DNA from: Sediminibacterium roseum
GTDB lineage: Bacteria > Bacteroidota > Bacteroidia > Chitinophagales > Chitinophagaceae
Direction: 5' to 3'
Length of the DNA: 64,000 nt
Assembly: GCF_009939005.1 (NCBI RefSeq)
Contig: NZ_JAACJS010000002.1
Coordinates: forward strand, 836,646-900,645
In this document: in pieces, positions 35,842-44,883 of the stretch
How the letters are laid out: each line of letters begins with the position of its first letter
Position numbering within the stretch: the stretch's first letter is position 1
The notes under the pieces: generated by a model
What the model was told of the DNA's origin: nothing
Database searches by the model: none
Seen by the model: the letters and a program-made list of their open reading frames with translations, nothing else
Position numbers and translations under genes: made by a program

Positions 35842-36475
35842 CAACTCATTATTTATCAAAAACAAAACCAAAGTGAGCAACCAATTCGCAAAACAGTACC
35901 TGCAGGAAGCCGCAGAGATCATCTCGAAAATTGATGTAGACCAGATCGATAAAATGACAGCGCTGCTGCTTGAGCTGCGCAACAATAAGGGCCGCCTTTT
36001 TTTGGTGGGCGTAGGTGGCGGAGCGGGCCATGCGAGCCATGCAGTAAATGATTTCAGGAAGATCGCAGGTATAGAATCATATTCGCCGAGCGACAATGTG
36101 AGTGAACTCACCGCACGCACCAACGACGAAGGTTGGGAAACAACCTATTCTGCATGGTTGCAGGTGAGCAATCTCAGTTCCAAAGACATGCTGTTCGTTT
36201 TTTCAGTGGGTGGCGGCGATGCCGAAAGGAACATCAGCGCGAACATTGTGAATGCATTGAAACTCGCTAAAGAAACGGGCTGCAAAATAATAGGTGTGGT
36301 TGGCCGCGATGGCGGGTACACGGGCAAGGTTGCAGACGCATGCGTTATCGTTCCAACCGTTAACAAAGATTACATTACACCGCATACCGAATCTTTCCAG
36401 GCATTGGTGTGGCACCTCATTGTGTCTGATCCACGTTTGCAGCAGATGAGCAATAAATGGGAATCGCAGAAATAA
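35819..36475 (+). CDS. SIS-domain sugar-phosphate isomerase (GmhA-like)
   Basis: A 218-residue SIS protein similar to sedoheptulose-7-phosphate isomerase GmhA: the phosphate-binding LFLVGVGGGAGHASHAVNDF, TARTNDEGWE, DMLFVFSVGGGD and NKDYITPHTESFQALVWHL. GmhA turns sedoheptulose 7-phosphate into D-glycero-manno-heptose 7-phosphate. Some residues differ (VGGG in place of the usual SGGS), so another keto/aldose phosphate may be used. The ATG at 35819 overlaps the preceding gene by 23 bp. A GTG at 35873 would give a protein starting at SNQFAKQYL and is equally possible. Transaldolase at 19790 could supply its substrate. Confidence 0.8.
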   Translation: MAIAFSSDNSLFIKNKTKVSNQFAKQYLQEAAEIISKIDVDQIDKMTALLLELRNNKGRLFLVGVGGGAGHASHAVNDFRKIAGIESYSPSDNVSELTARTNDEGWETTYSAWLQVSNLSSKDMLFVFSVGGGDAERNISANIVNALKLAKETGCKIIGVVGRDGGYTGKVADACVIVPTVNKDYITPHTESFQALVWHLIVSDPRLQQMSNKWESQK

Positions 36476-38127
36476 TGCAGGCTATCCGCAATCGTTCCCT
36501 AGCAGGCGCAAAAAATAGATTTCTGTCTTATACAACCATGTTGATCCTGGTCAGCCTTGTTGTAAGACTGGCCGTTTACTTTCTGCTGCCGCCTTCGGCC
36601 GACCTTAACAAGTACCAGAATTCCGGCCCCTTGTATTATTCGGCGCTCACGGAACATTTTGCAGACTACCTCGCGTTCAGCACAAATATTCCGCCAGGCA
36701 CATTTATCGTGCATGCAGCAGTGCTGAACATAGTGGATCTTGAAACAGCAACATCTGCCAGGATCTTCCTTATGCTTGTTTCGATACTGGATGTGATCGG
36801 GATCGTGTTGTTGTTCAGGTCGGCATTGCGCATCGGTGCCAATAAAAAATTCGCGTTTATCATCTCGTGTATTTTTTCAATCGCCCTGGTCTCTTTCGAG
36901 ATCTGGCGCGACGGGATGCATTACGACCATCTTACTTTTGTGCTCACTTCCTTGTTCGCCTGGTCGTTGGTGAAGGCCATTCAAGACGAATCAAATCTGT
37001 TGAACGCATTGTGGGTGGGCATTGCAGCCGCTTTACTGGTATCTCAATCGGCCGCCAACGCTGCGATTGCGCCTTTTTCAATTGTTTTGATATTTGCATT
37101 GTTGTATTTGCCGCGTAAGCAGTTTCGTAAAATGCTGGCTGCTTTGGCAATCAGTATTTCACTTCCGCTGGTTTTGATGGTTATCATAGGCAGGAAAAAT
37201 GCAGCCGAAACAAACGAGTCGCTTACCAGCAACAAGGCCGGTCCCGCGATGATGATGGTTGTTCAGCGTGCCTATGGATACGATGTTGCAGCAGTGCGAT
37301 CGATCATGCAACGCGGCGGAGCACCGGGTTGGTACCTGTGGGCATACGATCATGCCACACCATCGGTAGATTATAACACCCTGCAGCCGTTTACCGCAAC
37401 CATTCCATTATCGCAGGCTTTTGGCATTTGTTTCTTTGCAAAACAGGCAACGGGTTATTGGAATTTTGATTTCAATCCGTTGATCGGTTATTTATCCGCA
37501 AACGGCCCCAAAAAGCTGTTGCCGGTTGTTAAGGCTGACGCGGCCGATGCGGTTTATAAACCCTATCGCTTTTCAGGATTTTCTTCAGAATTGAGTCCGC
37601 GGTGGATCGGCGTATACGGCAGTGTTTCCAAAAAAATATATTTCAAAGCACTGCAAGACAATCCCTGGGGCATGTTGAAAGCGTTTGCAAAACAACAATC
37701 TGTTTTCGGAATTTGCGGCCCGCTGTTTATGTACAATGTTTCACAAAGCAAACCTAATTTCTTGGCACGCGGCGCTTTACGTACGATGAAGGAGAAGCTG
37801 CCACTGCATCTATTGATCGAACCCGCAGCGCTGGTTTTTGCCGGTGTCGCTTTGTTTGTTTATATATTGTCGTTGGGCGCCATTCCCTTTGCATTGATCC
37901 GGTCTGTGAAAAACAAAAGCAGGCGCTTGTTTTACCTGCAGCACCCGTTTGTACTGTTATCGATCCCGGTTGTTTGTATTGCCGTTGTCTATTCCTGTTT
38001 GGTAGGCGGAGAGAACGATCGCTATTTTATGCAGGCAACGCCTTATATATTGATCATGGCCTGTTACCTCACGGTACTGTTTAAAAGATACATCCGGAAG
38101 TTTCCAATTTTGCAGCAGTTTATTTGA
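36475..38127 (+). CDS. GT-C-type multi-span membrane protein (glycosyltransferase-like)
   Basis: The 550-residue protein has about 11 predicted membrane segments, with a short loop after the first helix (PPSADLNKYQNS) and acidic DGMHYDH, which fit the GT-C/PMT fold that takes sugars from polyprenyl phosphate. A large soluble domain lies before the last helices (residues about 230-420). The start ATG 36475 shares its first base with the stop of the isomerase gene (TAATG), favouring it over the ATG at 36457. It could add a sugar on the periplasmic side, or be a polymerase or oligosaccharyltransferase; no signature separates these. Confidence 0.6.
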   Translation: MQAIRNRSLAGAKNRFLSYTTMLILVSLVVRLAVYFLLPPSADLNKYQNSGPLYYSALTEHFADYLAFSTNIPPGTFIVHAAVLNIVDLETATSARIFLMLVSILDVIGIVLLFRSALRIGANKKFAFIISCIFSIALVSFEIWRDGMHYDHLTFVLTSLFAWSLVKAIQDESNLLNALWVGIAAALLVSQSAANAAIAPFSIVLIFALLYLPRKQFRKMLAALAISISLPLVLMVIIGRKNAAETNESLTSNKAGPAMMMVVQRAYGYDVAAVRSIMQRGGAPGWYLWAYDHATPSVDYNTLQPFTATIPLSQAFGICFFAKQATGYWNFDFNPLIGYLSANGPKKLLPVVKADAADAVYKPYRFSGFSSELSPRWIGVYGSVSKKIYFKALQDNPWGMLKAFAKQQSVFGICGPLFMYNVSQSKPNFLARGALRTMKEKLPLHLLIEPAALVFAGVALFVYILSLGAIPFALIRSVKNKSRRLFYLQHPFVLLSIPVVCIAVVYSCLVGGENDRYFMQATPYILIMACYLTVLFKRYIRKFPILQQFI

Positions 38128-38133
38128 TAGTTC

Positions 38134-39624
38134 ATGAACCTGATCCCCACAAACCCCAATTCGCCCCATTGCCGCATCGGTATTTTTGTGATCGCATATA
38201 ATGCGGAGAGCCATATCGAAAAGACATTGAGCCGCATTCCCGAAGCGGTGTGGCAGAAGCTTACGGTGGTATACATTGTAGACGACTGTAGTTCTGACGA
38301 GACCACTTTAAAGGCGCTCGACTTCCATCACCCGCATTCCGCGAAGATCGTCGTGATCAGGAACCGCGTGAATCTTCGTTACGGCGGCAACCAGAAACTG
38401 GGTTATCAATGGGCCATCGACCAGCAATTGGATATAGTGGTTATGCTGCATGCAGACGGACAATATGCGCCGGAGTTCCTTGAGCAAATGTATACGCCGA
38501 TCATGAACAACGAAGCGGACGTGGTCATTGGTTCGAGGATGATGACGGCCAAAACTGCGTTGCAGGGTGGTATGCCGAAATACAAGTATTACGGAAACAA
38601 GATCCTTACCCGGATACAGATCGCCCTTACGGGTTTGAAATTATCAGAGTACCATTCCGGCTACCGCGCATACAGCGTAAAATACCTGAAGAGTATTCCA
38701 TTCTGGGAAAATTCAAACGAATGGCATTTTGATACGCAGATCCTGCTGCAGAATTACCAGGTGAATGCGCGCATCAGGGAGCTGCCGATACCAACTTATT
38801 ATGGCGACGAGATCTGTCACGTAAACGGCATCAGCTATGGGCTCAACTGCGTGCTCACGTCTACCGGCTTTGCATTGTTCAAAAGCGGCATCTATTACAG
38901 CCGCAAATACGATGTGAACCTGAAGGGGCAACGTTATTTCGATAAATTTGATGATCCATATTCAAGCCACTCCATCATTTATAAATATTTACTCAATCAC
39001 GGTGTTGACGGTAAAAAGATCCTTGAGCTGGGTGTTGGCGACGCATCGCTGACCAGGAGGTTAAAAGCAAATGGCGCAATGATCGATGGCGTTGAGCTCG
39101 ACAAAGTTTACATTGAACAGGCAGAACCGTATTGCCGGCAGATCTTTACAGGCGACCTCAACAAAATAGAAACGCTCGGGCTCGATACCGATTACGATAT
39201 CATTGTGGCCGCAGACATTCTTGAACACCTGGTTGACCCGGAATATGTTTTGTCGAAACTGAAGACCCATCTCAAAAAAGACGGGCTGCTGGTTGTTTCG
39301 TTGCCCAATGTTGCAAATATTTACGTACGGATGAGTTTGTTGTTCGGGCGTTTCAACTATCATTCCAAAGGGCTGCTTGATAAAACGCACCTGCATTTTT
39401 ATACCATCAGCACCGCATCGTCTATGCTGGCAAAAACAGGATGGAAAATACAGGGTAAAAACGTAACGGCCATTCCATTGGCGATCGTGTTTCCTTTTCT
39501 GCGGTTGACTGCGTTCAGGTGGATGTTGCAGTTGTTTTACGGCCTTACCAGGATATTCAGGGGCTTGTTTGCGTACCAGAGCCTGTTCTTTTGCACCAAT
39601 CCAAACAGCACCAGGTTATTATAA
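38134..39624 (+). CDS. GT2 glycosyltransferase fused to a SAM methyltransferase
   Basis: The 496-residue protein has an N-terminal GT-A family 2 domain (residues about 10-235: IFVIAYNAESHIEKTL, YIVDDCSSDET, VVMLHADGQYAPEFLEQM, SRMM). A C-terminal class I methyltransferase follows (from about 290: KILELGVGDASLTRRL, VAADILEHLVDPEYVL, DGLLVVSLPNVAN). One protein would thus transfer a sugar and methylate it, or methylate the chain end. Its stop overlaps the next ATG by one base (TAATG). Confidence 0.88.
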   Translation: MNLIPTNPNSPHCRIGIFVIAYNAESHIEKTLSRIPEAVWQKLTVVYIVDDCSSDETTLKALDFHHPHSAKIVVIRNRVNLRYGGNQKLGYQWAIDQQLDIVVMLHADGQYAPEFLEQMYTPIMNNEADVVIGSRMMTAKTALQGGMPKYKYYGNKILTRIQIALTGLKLSEYHSGYRAYSVKYLKSIPFWENSNEWHFDTQILLQNYQVNARIRELPIPTYYGDEICHVNGISYGLNCVLTSTGFALFKSGIYYSRKYDVNLKGQRYFDKFDDPYSSHSIIYKYLLNHGVDGKKILELGVGDASLTRRLKANGAMIDGVELDKVYIEQAEPYCRQIFTGDLNKIETLGLDTDYDIIVAADILEHLVDPEYVLSKLKTHLKKDGLLVVSLPNVANIYVRMSLLFGRFNYHSKGLLDKTHLHFYTISTASSMLAKTGWKIQGKNVTAIPLAIVFPFLRLTAFRWMLQLFYGLTRIFRGLFAYQSLFFCTNPNSTRLL

Positions 39625-40487
39625 TGGCGGAGAACGGTAATCAAAACGTGTCGGTAGTGATCGCAACATTGGGCGGCGATTTTCTACAGGGAACGATCAC
39701 GGCCCTGATGCAGGGATCGTTGCCGCCAGCTGAAATATTGATCTGTATTCCCACAGAACACGCTCACAAAACGCAACACCTCGCAAACGATGTTGTAAAA
39801 AACCTGGCGATCGATATCCGGGGGCAGGTAAAGCAACGTGCCTATGGTTTTACGCAGGTACAAAACGACATGGTTCTCCAGCTTGATGATGATACCCATG
39901 TGGAAGCGCGTTCGTTGCGCGAAATGGTTGCGGTATTGCAAAAGCTGGGTAAGGGTAATGCAGTTGCCCCGATCTTTTATGGGCCACATACGAAGACCTG
40001 TATACATACATTGCAAAATGGCTTGTTGAAAAATATTTTTGATTACATTGTTTGCGGGGCCCCCTGGGGCAAAAAGAAAATGGGGGTGATTACATCCATC
40101 GGACTGAACTATGGTGTGGATGACAAATATGCAAGCACGGATCTGGTTTCGGTTGGATGGCTGCCAGGCGGATGCGTGTTGGCATATAAAGACGACCTGG
40201 TAACGGAAAACTATTTTCCTTTCAAAGGGAAAGCGTATTGTGAAGACATTCTGCACTCTTTTTTCAAAAAACAAAAGGGCACACGTCTTTGGGTTGCAAC
40301 GCGTACGCGGGTTTATACTGATGAACCGGCGTCAAGATTGAGCAGGGCCATTGTTGACAAAGAGATACCAATCAGACGTTATTACGTGTCTCTGAGCAAT
40401 GGACCCATGTGGCGGTTGTTTATTTATGAGACCTTTTGCAAGATCAGAAGCTTCTTCTATTCCTTTACACACAACACCGAACAATAG
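39624..40487 (+). CDS. GT2-family glycosyltransferase
   Basis: The 287-residue protein begins SVVIATLGGD and has the metal-binding DDD motif in MVLQLDDDTHV, the acceptor region GWLPGGCVLAYK and the ED motif AYCEDILHSFF. It is a soluble GT-A family 2 enzyme likely to add one sugar to the lipid-linked chain. The start is ATG 39624, sharing a base with the previous stop; the longer frame lies inside the upstream methyltransferase domain. An 80-bp gap follows. Confidence 0.83.
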   Translation: MAENGNQNVSVVIATLGGDFLQGTITALMQGSLPPAEILICIPTEHAHKTQHLANDVVKNLAIDIRGQVKQRAYGFTQVQNDMVLQLDDDTHVEARSLREMVAVLQKLGKGNAVAPIFYGPHTKTCIHTLQNGLLKNIFDYIVCGAPWGKKKMGVITSIGLNYGVDDKYASTDLVSVGWLPGGCVLAYKDDLVTENYFPFKGKAYCEDILHSFFKKQKGTRLWVATRTRVYTDEPASRLSRAIVDKEIPIRRYYVSLSNGPMWRLFIYETFCKIRSFFYSFTHNTEQ

Positions 40488-40567
40488 GCACATTGTAAAT
40501 CAGAATGCTGATTCATTCATCAAAAAGAGTATTACCTGTTGTACAATGGTAATGCATACGTAAAAAC
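40488..40567 (+). other. 80-bp gap with two short inverted repeats
   Basis: AATCAG-AATG-CTGATT (40499-40514) forms a 6-bp hairpin, and ATTACC (40532-40537) can pair with GGTAAT further on (TTGTACAAT between). The gap is the largest between genes of the first 44 kb of the locus apart from 14282-14349. No T tract or TAnnTTTG box was seen, so neither a terminator nor a promoter is claimed. Confidence 0.4.
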
Positions 40568-41533
40568 ATGTATAACATAGCAATCATTGGAGCTGGTCAA
40601 CTAGGAAGCAGGCACCTGCAGGGTTTGATGAAGAGCACGCTTGATCTGAACATTGCTGTTGTGGATCCGCTTGAGTCTTCGCTGGCAGTTGCAAAACAAC
40701 GCGCCGGGGAGATTCCGCGGGGAAAGAATAAGATCAATGTAAACTATTTTACAGTCATTAGTGAATTACAGCGGACGATCGACTTTTGCATCGTTGCAAC
40801 AAATTCGGATGTAAGGTTACGGGTGTTAAAGGAAGTGGCGGATAGAAGCGATGTTAAAAACATGTTGCTTGAAAAAGTGTTATTCCAGGATTTGGCCTCT
40901 TATGATATCGCACAGGATTTGCTGACCGAAAAGAAGATCAAAGCATGGGTGAATTCCGGATGGAGGAATTTTCCTTTTTTAAAAGAAATCAGGAATGAAG
41001 TGAGGGCGCCATCGAAAATGACTTATGTTGTGACGGGGGGTAGGTGGGGATTGGCATGCAACACGATTCATAATATGGACCTGTTGAGCTGCTTGAGCGG
41101 TATCCAGGATTTTACACTGGATATTTCTGCCATTGAAAAAATCATCCCCAGCAAAAGAAATGGTTTTTATGAGATGATCGGAACATTGATCTGCCGTCAG
41201 TCGAATGGTTCAGTAATGCTCTTGAATAGCCGTGATATTGATTCGATAGATATGAACTTCCATATAACGTCAGACGACTATGAGTGGAATATAGATGGAA
41301 TACGGTTGTCTGCAATCCGGACATCAATGGTATCGGCTGAACCTGTTGTGTCGAAACCTTATTCATATCCCTATCAAAGTGACACAACCAATATTCAATG
41401 CCATAATGTCTTATCAGGCAATGACCCCGATCTGCCTTCGTTTTCGTTTTCCGCAAAACAACATAAAACAATGATTACTGCATTTACTTCAGTGTTTCAA
41501 AAATTCGGCATCCCGGGATGTCCCATAACTTAA
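40568..41533 (+). CDS. Gfo/Idh-like NAD(P)-dependent oxidoreductase
   Basis: The 321-residue protein has the Rossmann motif IAIIGAGQLGSRHLQGL and FCIVATNSDVRL. The EKP motif is changed to EKV (LLEKVLFQD). The second domain has WGLACNTIHNMDLLSCL with a possible catalytic His. It resembles the dehydrogenases placed beside amino-sugar and nonulosonate genes. The altered EKP motif might change its activity. It is followed after 6 bp by a second, unrelated member of the family. Confidence 0.75.
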   Translation: MYNIAIIGAGQLGSRHLQGLMKSTLDLNIAVVDPLESSLAVAKQRAGEIPRGKNKINVNYFTVISELQRTIDFCIVATNSDVRLRVLKEVADRSDVKNMLLEKVLFQDLASYDIAQDLLTEKKIKAWVNSGWRNFPFLKEIRNEVRAPSKMTYVVTGGRWGLACNTIHNMDLLSCLSGIQDFTLDISAIEKIIPSKRNGFYEMIGTLICRQSNGSVMLLNSRDIDSIDMNFHITSDDYEWNIDGIRLSAIRTSMVSAEPVVSKPYSYPYQSDTTNIQCHNVLSGNDPDLPSFSFSAKQHKTMITAFTSVFQKFGIPGCPIT

Positions 41534-41539
41534 TATAAA

Positions 41540-42493
41540 ATGAATTACGATTGCTGGTTGTTGGGTGCAGGTAATATGGCGAAGGAGTATGTGAAAGTAC
41601 TGCAAGAACTACAGGTGAAGACCCTCGTGATAGGCCGCAGTAAAAAAAGCGTGGATGATTTGCTCGCCGAATTTACCCTAGACGCAGTATACGGCGGGCT
41701 TGTTTCCCATAAAAACCTACTTGAATATCCGTTGCCGGAATTCGCAATTATAGCCGTGTCGAATGAGCAACTAACAGATGTTGCACTACAGTTGATCGGC
41801 TTGGGCATTAAAAACATCCTTGTGGAAAAGCCCGCAGGTTTACACTTCGATTCGGTTTTGCTATTACAGGAAGAAGCAAAAAGAACAGGCATCCGGTTAT
41901 ATGTTGCGTACAACCGACGGTTTTATACATCCGTAAACTACCTGAAAGAAAGAATCGCGGTTGAGGGAGGGATTGCTTCTGTGAGTTTTGAATTTACAGA
42001 GTGGGTGCATACGTTCGATACCAATCTGTATCCTCCAGAAGTATTGAGTCGTCTTTTGATCGTCAATTCAAGTCATGTACTCGATACTGTTTTTCATCTT
42101 GCGGGAAAGCCGCGTGAGTTGCATGCGCATGTAGGCGGTAACGCGGTGGTCTGGCATCCTGCAGGTTCTGTCTTTACAGGTTCCGGGCTTACGGAAAAAA
42201 ATATTCCTTTTTCTTATGCGTCCAACTGGGGCGCGCCCGGACGTTGGGCTATCGAGATAACGACCCGGCAGAAACGGTATTATCTGAAACCGCTCGAGCG
42301 CTTGGCTGTGCAGGAAAAAGGAAGTGTGCAAGTGAACGAGATGGAGCTTGATTATTCGAAAGACATCGCGTTTAAACCGGGTTTGCTTGAGTTAACCAAG
42401 GCTTTTTTTAGAAACGATGCTTCGATCCTGTGCACGATCGATGAACATGTTGTGAACTTTGAGTTTTACGAAAAGATTGGAAATTACAGGTAG
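41540..42493 (+). CDS. Gfo/Idh-like NAD(P)-dependent oxidoreductase
   Basis: The 317-residue protein starts with WLLGAGNMAKEYVKVL, keeps a normal EKP motif (ILVEKPAGLHF) and has YNRRFYTSVNYLKE in the place of the family's RY/NRR motif. The C-terminal substrate domain has SSHVLDTVFHLAGKP with a candidate catalytic His. Together with the gene at 40568 it could perform a two-step oxidation/reduction of a nucleotide sugar. The exact sugar is not known. Confidence 0.8.
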   Translation: MNYDCWLLGAGNMAKEYVKVLQELQVKTLVIGRSKKSVDDLLAEFTLDAVYGGLVSHKNLLEYPLPEFAIIAVSNEQLTDVALQLIGLGIKNILVEKPAGLHFDSVLLLQEEAKRTGIRLYVAYNRRFYTSVNYLKERIAVEGGIASVSFEFTEWVHTFDTNLYPPEVLSRLLIVNSSHVLDTVFHLAGKPRELHAHVGGNAVVWHPAGSVFTGSGLTEKNIPFSYASNWGAPGRWAIEITTRQKRYYLKPLERLAVQEKGSVQVNEMELDYSKDIAFKPGLLELTKAFFRNDASILCTIDEHVVNFEFYEKIGNYR

Positions 42494-42508
42494 CATTAAC
42501 AATCGCCA

Positions 42509-43297
42509 ATGTCAGGAGCCAGGTTGCGTTATTCAGTTGTTATCCCCGTTTACAACGGGCGGCATTTTATCGGCAAAGCAATTGAAAGTTGTTTGGGGCA
42601 GACCATGCTCCCTGACGAAATAATTGTAATTGATGATGCAAGCACGGACGAAACGGTTTCCATTGTACAGTCGTTTCAATCGCCATTGATAAAAATTGAG
42701 CGAAATCAAGAAAACCGGGGTCCTTCCTTCAGCAGAAATAAAGGAATGAAACTTGCAGAATCGGATTGGATTCTTTTCCTGGATGCAGATGACCTTTTTC
42801 ATCCTGAAAAGATCAGGATCGTGGACGATTGTATCAGGTCGAATGGAAAAATAAGAGCGTTCGGACATTCATATAACATTGCAGGGCTTGGCGGAGCACA
42901 TCTGGGAGAATCTGTTCCGATACCGGAACGAATAACCTTGTGGCAGGTATTACTCAAGAATCCGGTGGTAACACCTGCGTTGTGTGTGCGTGCAGGGAAC
43001 GATATTTTGTTTAATGAAGCGATGGGTTACGCAGAAGACCATGATTTTATCCTGCGCACGGCAGAACAATATGGCTTGTGGTTCATCGATCTTCCATTGT
43101 GTGTTTTACAAAGGGCGCCGCTTACAGGCGGCGGTATCAGCAGCCATAAATGGAAGATGAGAAAAGGTGAAATGAAAATGTATATGAACTATGGTAAAAG
43201 AAACAATCGGTATCTTTTGATTCCGTTTTTGCTGTTTTTTTCTTTGATGAAGCACGGCAGGCAAATTCTATTCAAACGAAAGCATAACGCACTGTGA
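42509..43297 (+). CDS. GT2-family glycosyltransferase
   Basis: The 262-residue protein has SVVIPVYNGRHFIGKAI, IVIDDASTDET, NKGMKLAESDWILFLDADDLF (the DxD motif) and YAEDHDFILRTA (ED). It is a standard inverting GT-A family 2 enzyme with a basic C-terminal segment after a weak hydrophobic stretch. It probably adds one sugar in assembly of the repeat unit. Its stop overlaps the next gene's GTG (GTGA). Confidence 0.88.
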   Translation: MSGARLRYSVVIPVYNGRHFIGKAIESCLGQTMLPDEIIVIDDASTDETVSIVQSFQSPLIKIERNQENRGPSFSRNKGMKLAESDWILFLDADDLFHPEKIRIVDDCIRSNGKIRAFGHSYNIAGLGGAHLGESVPIPERITLWQVLLKNPVVTPALCVRAGNDILFNEAMGYAEDHDFILRTAEQYGLWFIDLPLCVLQRAPLTGGGISSHKWKMRKGEMKMYMNYGKRNNRYLLIPFLLFFSLMKHGRQILFKRKHNAL

Positions 43298-44265
43298 AGG
43301 AAGCAGACAAAAAACTCGCCTCGGTTGCCGTGTTAATGGCCACTTACAACGGTGAGCGGTTTATAGAACAACAACTGGATTCCATCCTGGCGCAGGAGGA
43401 TGTAGATGTGCATGTATTTGTGCGTGACGATCATTCTTCAGACCAAACGAGGCAACTGGTCCTGGCCTACCAGGAGCAAACGAAACGCGTTCTGTTACTA
43501 AACGACGTTCCTTACCAATTGTATGCCGCGAAAAATTTTATGAGTCTTGTGAAAGATGTGGATATCTCCGCTTTTGATTACATGGCTTATTGCGATCAGG
43601 ATGATGTGTGGCTCCCGGGCAAGCTAAGCGAATCAATCGCAAAGATAAAGAAGGAAAAAAGGGATTGTTATGCATCCAATTTATTAATGGGCGATGCGGA
43701 CGCGAATGTCATTCCAAACAGGTCATTGGTTAAAAAAATAGCTGCGTATCTTTTGAATTACAAGCGGAATAAAAAAATGCGTTACGACTTTTATTTTGAA
43801 TCCGCTTCTGCCGGCTGTACACTGGTTTTAAACCAGCGTGCTGCGGTCTACCTCAAGAAAATATTCACCGAAGAGTTTGAACGTATCCCGGTGCGCGCAT
43901 CTCATGATTGGTCAACTTATGCGGTTACGCGGCTAGGTGGATTCGAATGGTATATTGACAGCCGCTCGTTCATCATTTACAGGCAGCACTCAGAGAATGC
44001 ATATGGTGCTAATATTGGTAGAAAGGCGATTGGCAAATTACTTAAGCTTTTTACTTCAGGATGGTATCGGCAACATATTTTGATGATCGATGAACTTTAT
44101 AACCGTACAGGAACGCACCCTTCGTTTATAGAAGCAGTGAGGTCGTATCAACATACATCAATTCTCTCGAGATTCCGCATGGCATTCGCGGTTTCGTCTC
44201 ACCGGCGCAAATGGGTTCACCGCGTGATGTTGTTTTTCCTGATCATCTTCGGTTATTGCAAATAA
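43294..44265 (+). CDS. GT2-family glycosyltransferase (rhamnosyltransferase-like)
   Basis: The 323-residue protein begins with GTG overlapping the previous stop (GTGA). It has VAVLMATYNGERFIEQQL, VRDDHSSDQT, YMAYCDQDDVWLPGK (the DxDD motif) and ASHDWSTYAV. This combination is common in alpha-rhamnosyl- and related transferases of O-antigen loci. The donor cannot be read from it. A hydrophobic C-terminal stretch (VHRVMLFFLIIFGY) suggests membrane association. Confidence 0.86.
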   Translation: MKEADKKLASVAVLMATYNGERFIEQQLDSILAQEDVDVHVFVRDDHSSDQTRQLVLAYQEQTKRVLLLNDVPYQLYAAKNFMSLVKDVDISAFDYMAYCDQDDVWLPGKLSESIAKIKKEKRDCYASNLLMGDADANVIPNRSLVKKIAAYLLNYKRNKKMRYDFYFESASAGCTLVLNQRAAVYLKKIFTEEFERIPVRASHDWSTYAVTRLGGFEWYIDSRSFIIYRQHSENAYGANIGRKAIGKLLKLFTSGWYRQHILMIDELYNRTGTHPSFIEAVRSYQHTSILSRFRMAFAVSSHRRKWVHRVMLFFLIIFGYCK

Positions 44266-44268
44266 ATT

Positions 44269-44883
44269 ATGTACCGATTTTTTTTTAAAAGAATGGTAGA
44301 TGTGCTGGTATCTCTATGCCTGTTGTTGTTGTTATTGCCTTTTTTCTTGATCATTGTAGTATGGATCCCAATAGCAACAGGCGAGCCCCCCTTTTTTTTC
44401 CAGGTGCGCCCGGGTAAAAACGGTCGCTTGTTCAAACTGGTAAAATTCAAAAGCATGAATGAAAAAAAAGATGCAGAAGGAAAATTATTGCCCGATGACC
44501 AGCGTTTTACAAGAACGGGCATTTTCCTCCGGAAAACATCGCTGGATGAAATTCCGCAGCTGCTGAATGTGCTGAAGGGAGATATGAGCCTTGTTGGCCC
44601 GAGGCCCCTGCTGGTTGAATACCTTCCGCTGTATAACTCCACGCAATCAAAACGGCACGAAGTATTACCGGGCATCACGGGATGGGCACAGGTAAACGGG
44701 CGCAACACAATCGGGTGGGAACAAAAATTTGAGTACGACGTCTGGTATGCAGAACATGTTAGTTTTGCCCTGGATGTGAAGATCATTTTCCGGACACTTG
44801 CCAGGGTTTTCAAAAGAGAAGGAATAAACGCATCGGCAACTGTTACCATGGAGAAGTTTACAGGAACAAAAAAGCCCCAATGA
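44269..44883 (+). CDS. Monotopic initiating sugar-1-phosphate transferase (PglC-like)
   Basis: A 204-residue small phosphoglycosyl transferase: one re-entrant hydrophobic segment (VDVLVSLCLLLLLLPFFLI), FFQVRPGKNGRLF, KFKSM, then the catalytic Asp-Glu in SLDEIPQLLNVLKGDMSLVGPRPLL and the end motif GITGWAQVNGRN. It moves a sugar phosphate from a UDP-sugar to undecaprenyl phosphate and so starts the chain. PglC uses UDP-diNAc-bacillosamine. The PglD-like gene overlaps it by 4 nt, and PglE/PglF-like genes lie at 51428-54486, which supports that donor. Confidence 0.9.
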   Translation: MYRFFFKRMVDVLVSLCLLLLLLPFFLIIVVWIPIATGEPPFFFQVRPGKNGRLFKLVKFKSMNEKKDAEGKLLPDDQRFTRTGIFLRKTSLDEIPQLLNVLKGDMSLVGPRPLLVEYLPLYNSTQSKRHEVLPGITGWAQVNGRNTIGWEQKFEYDVWYAEHVSFALDVKIIFRTLARVFKREGINASATVTMEKFTGTKKPQ

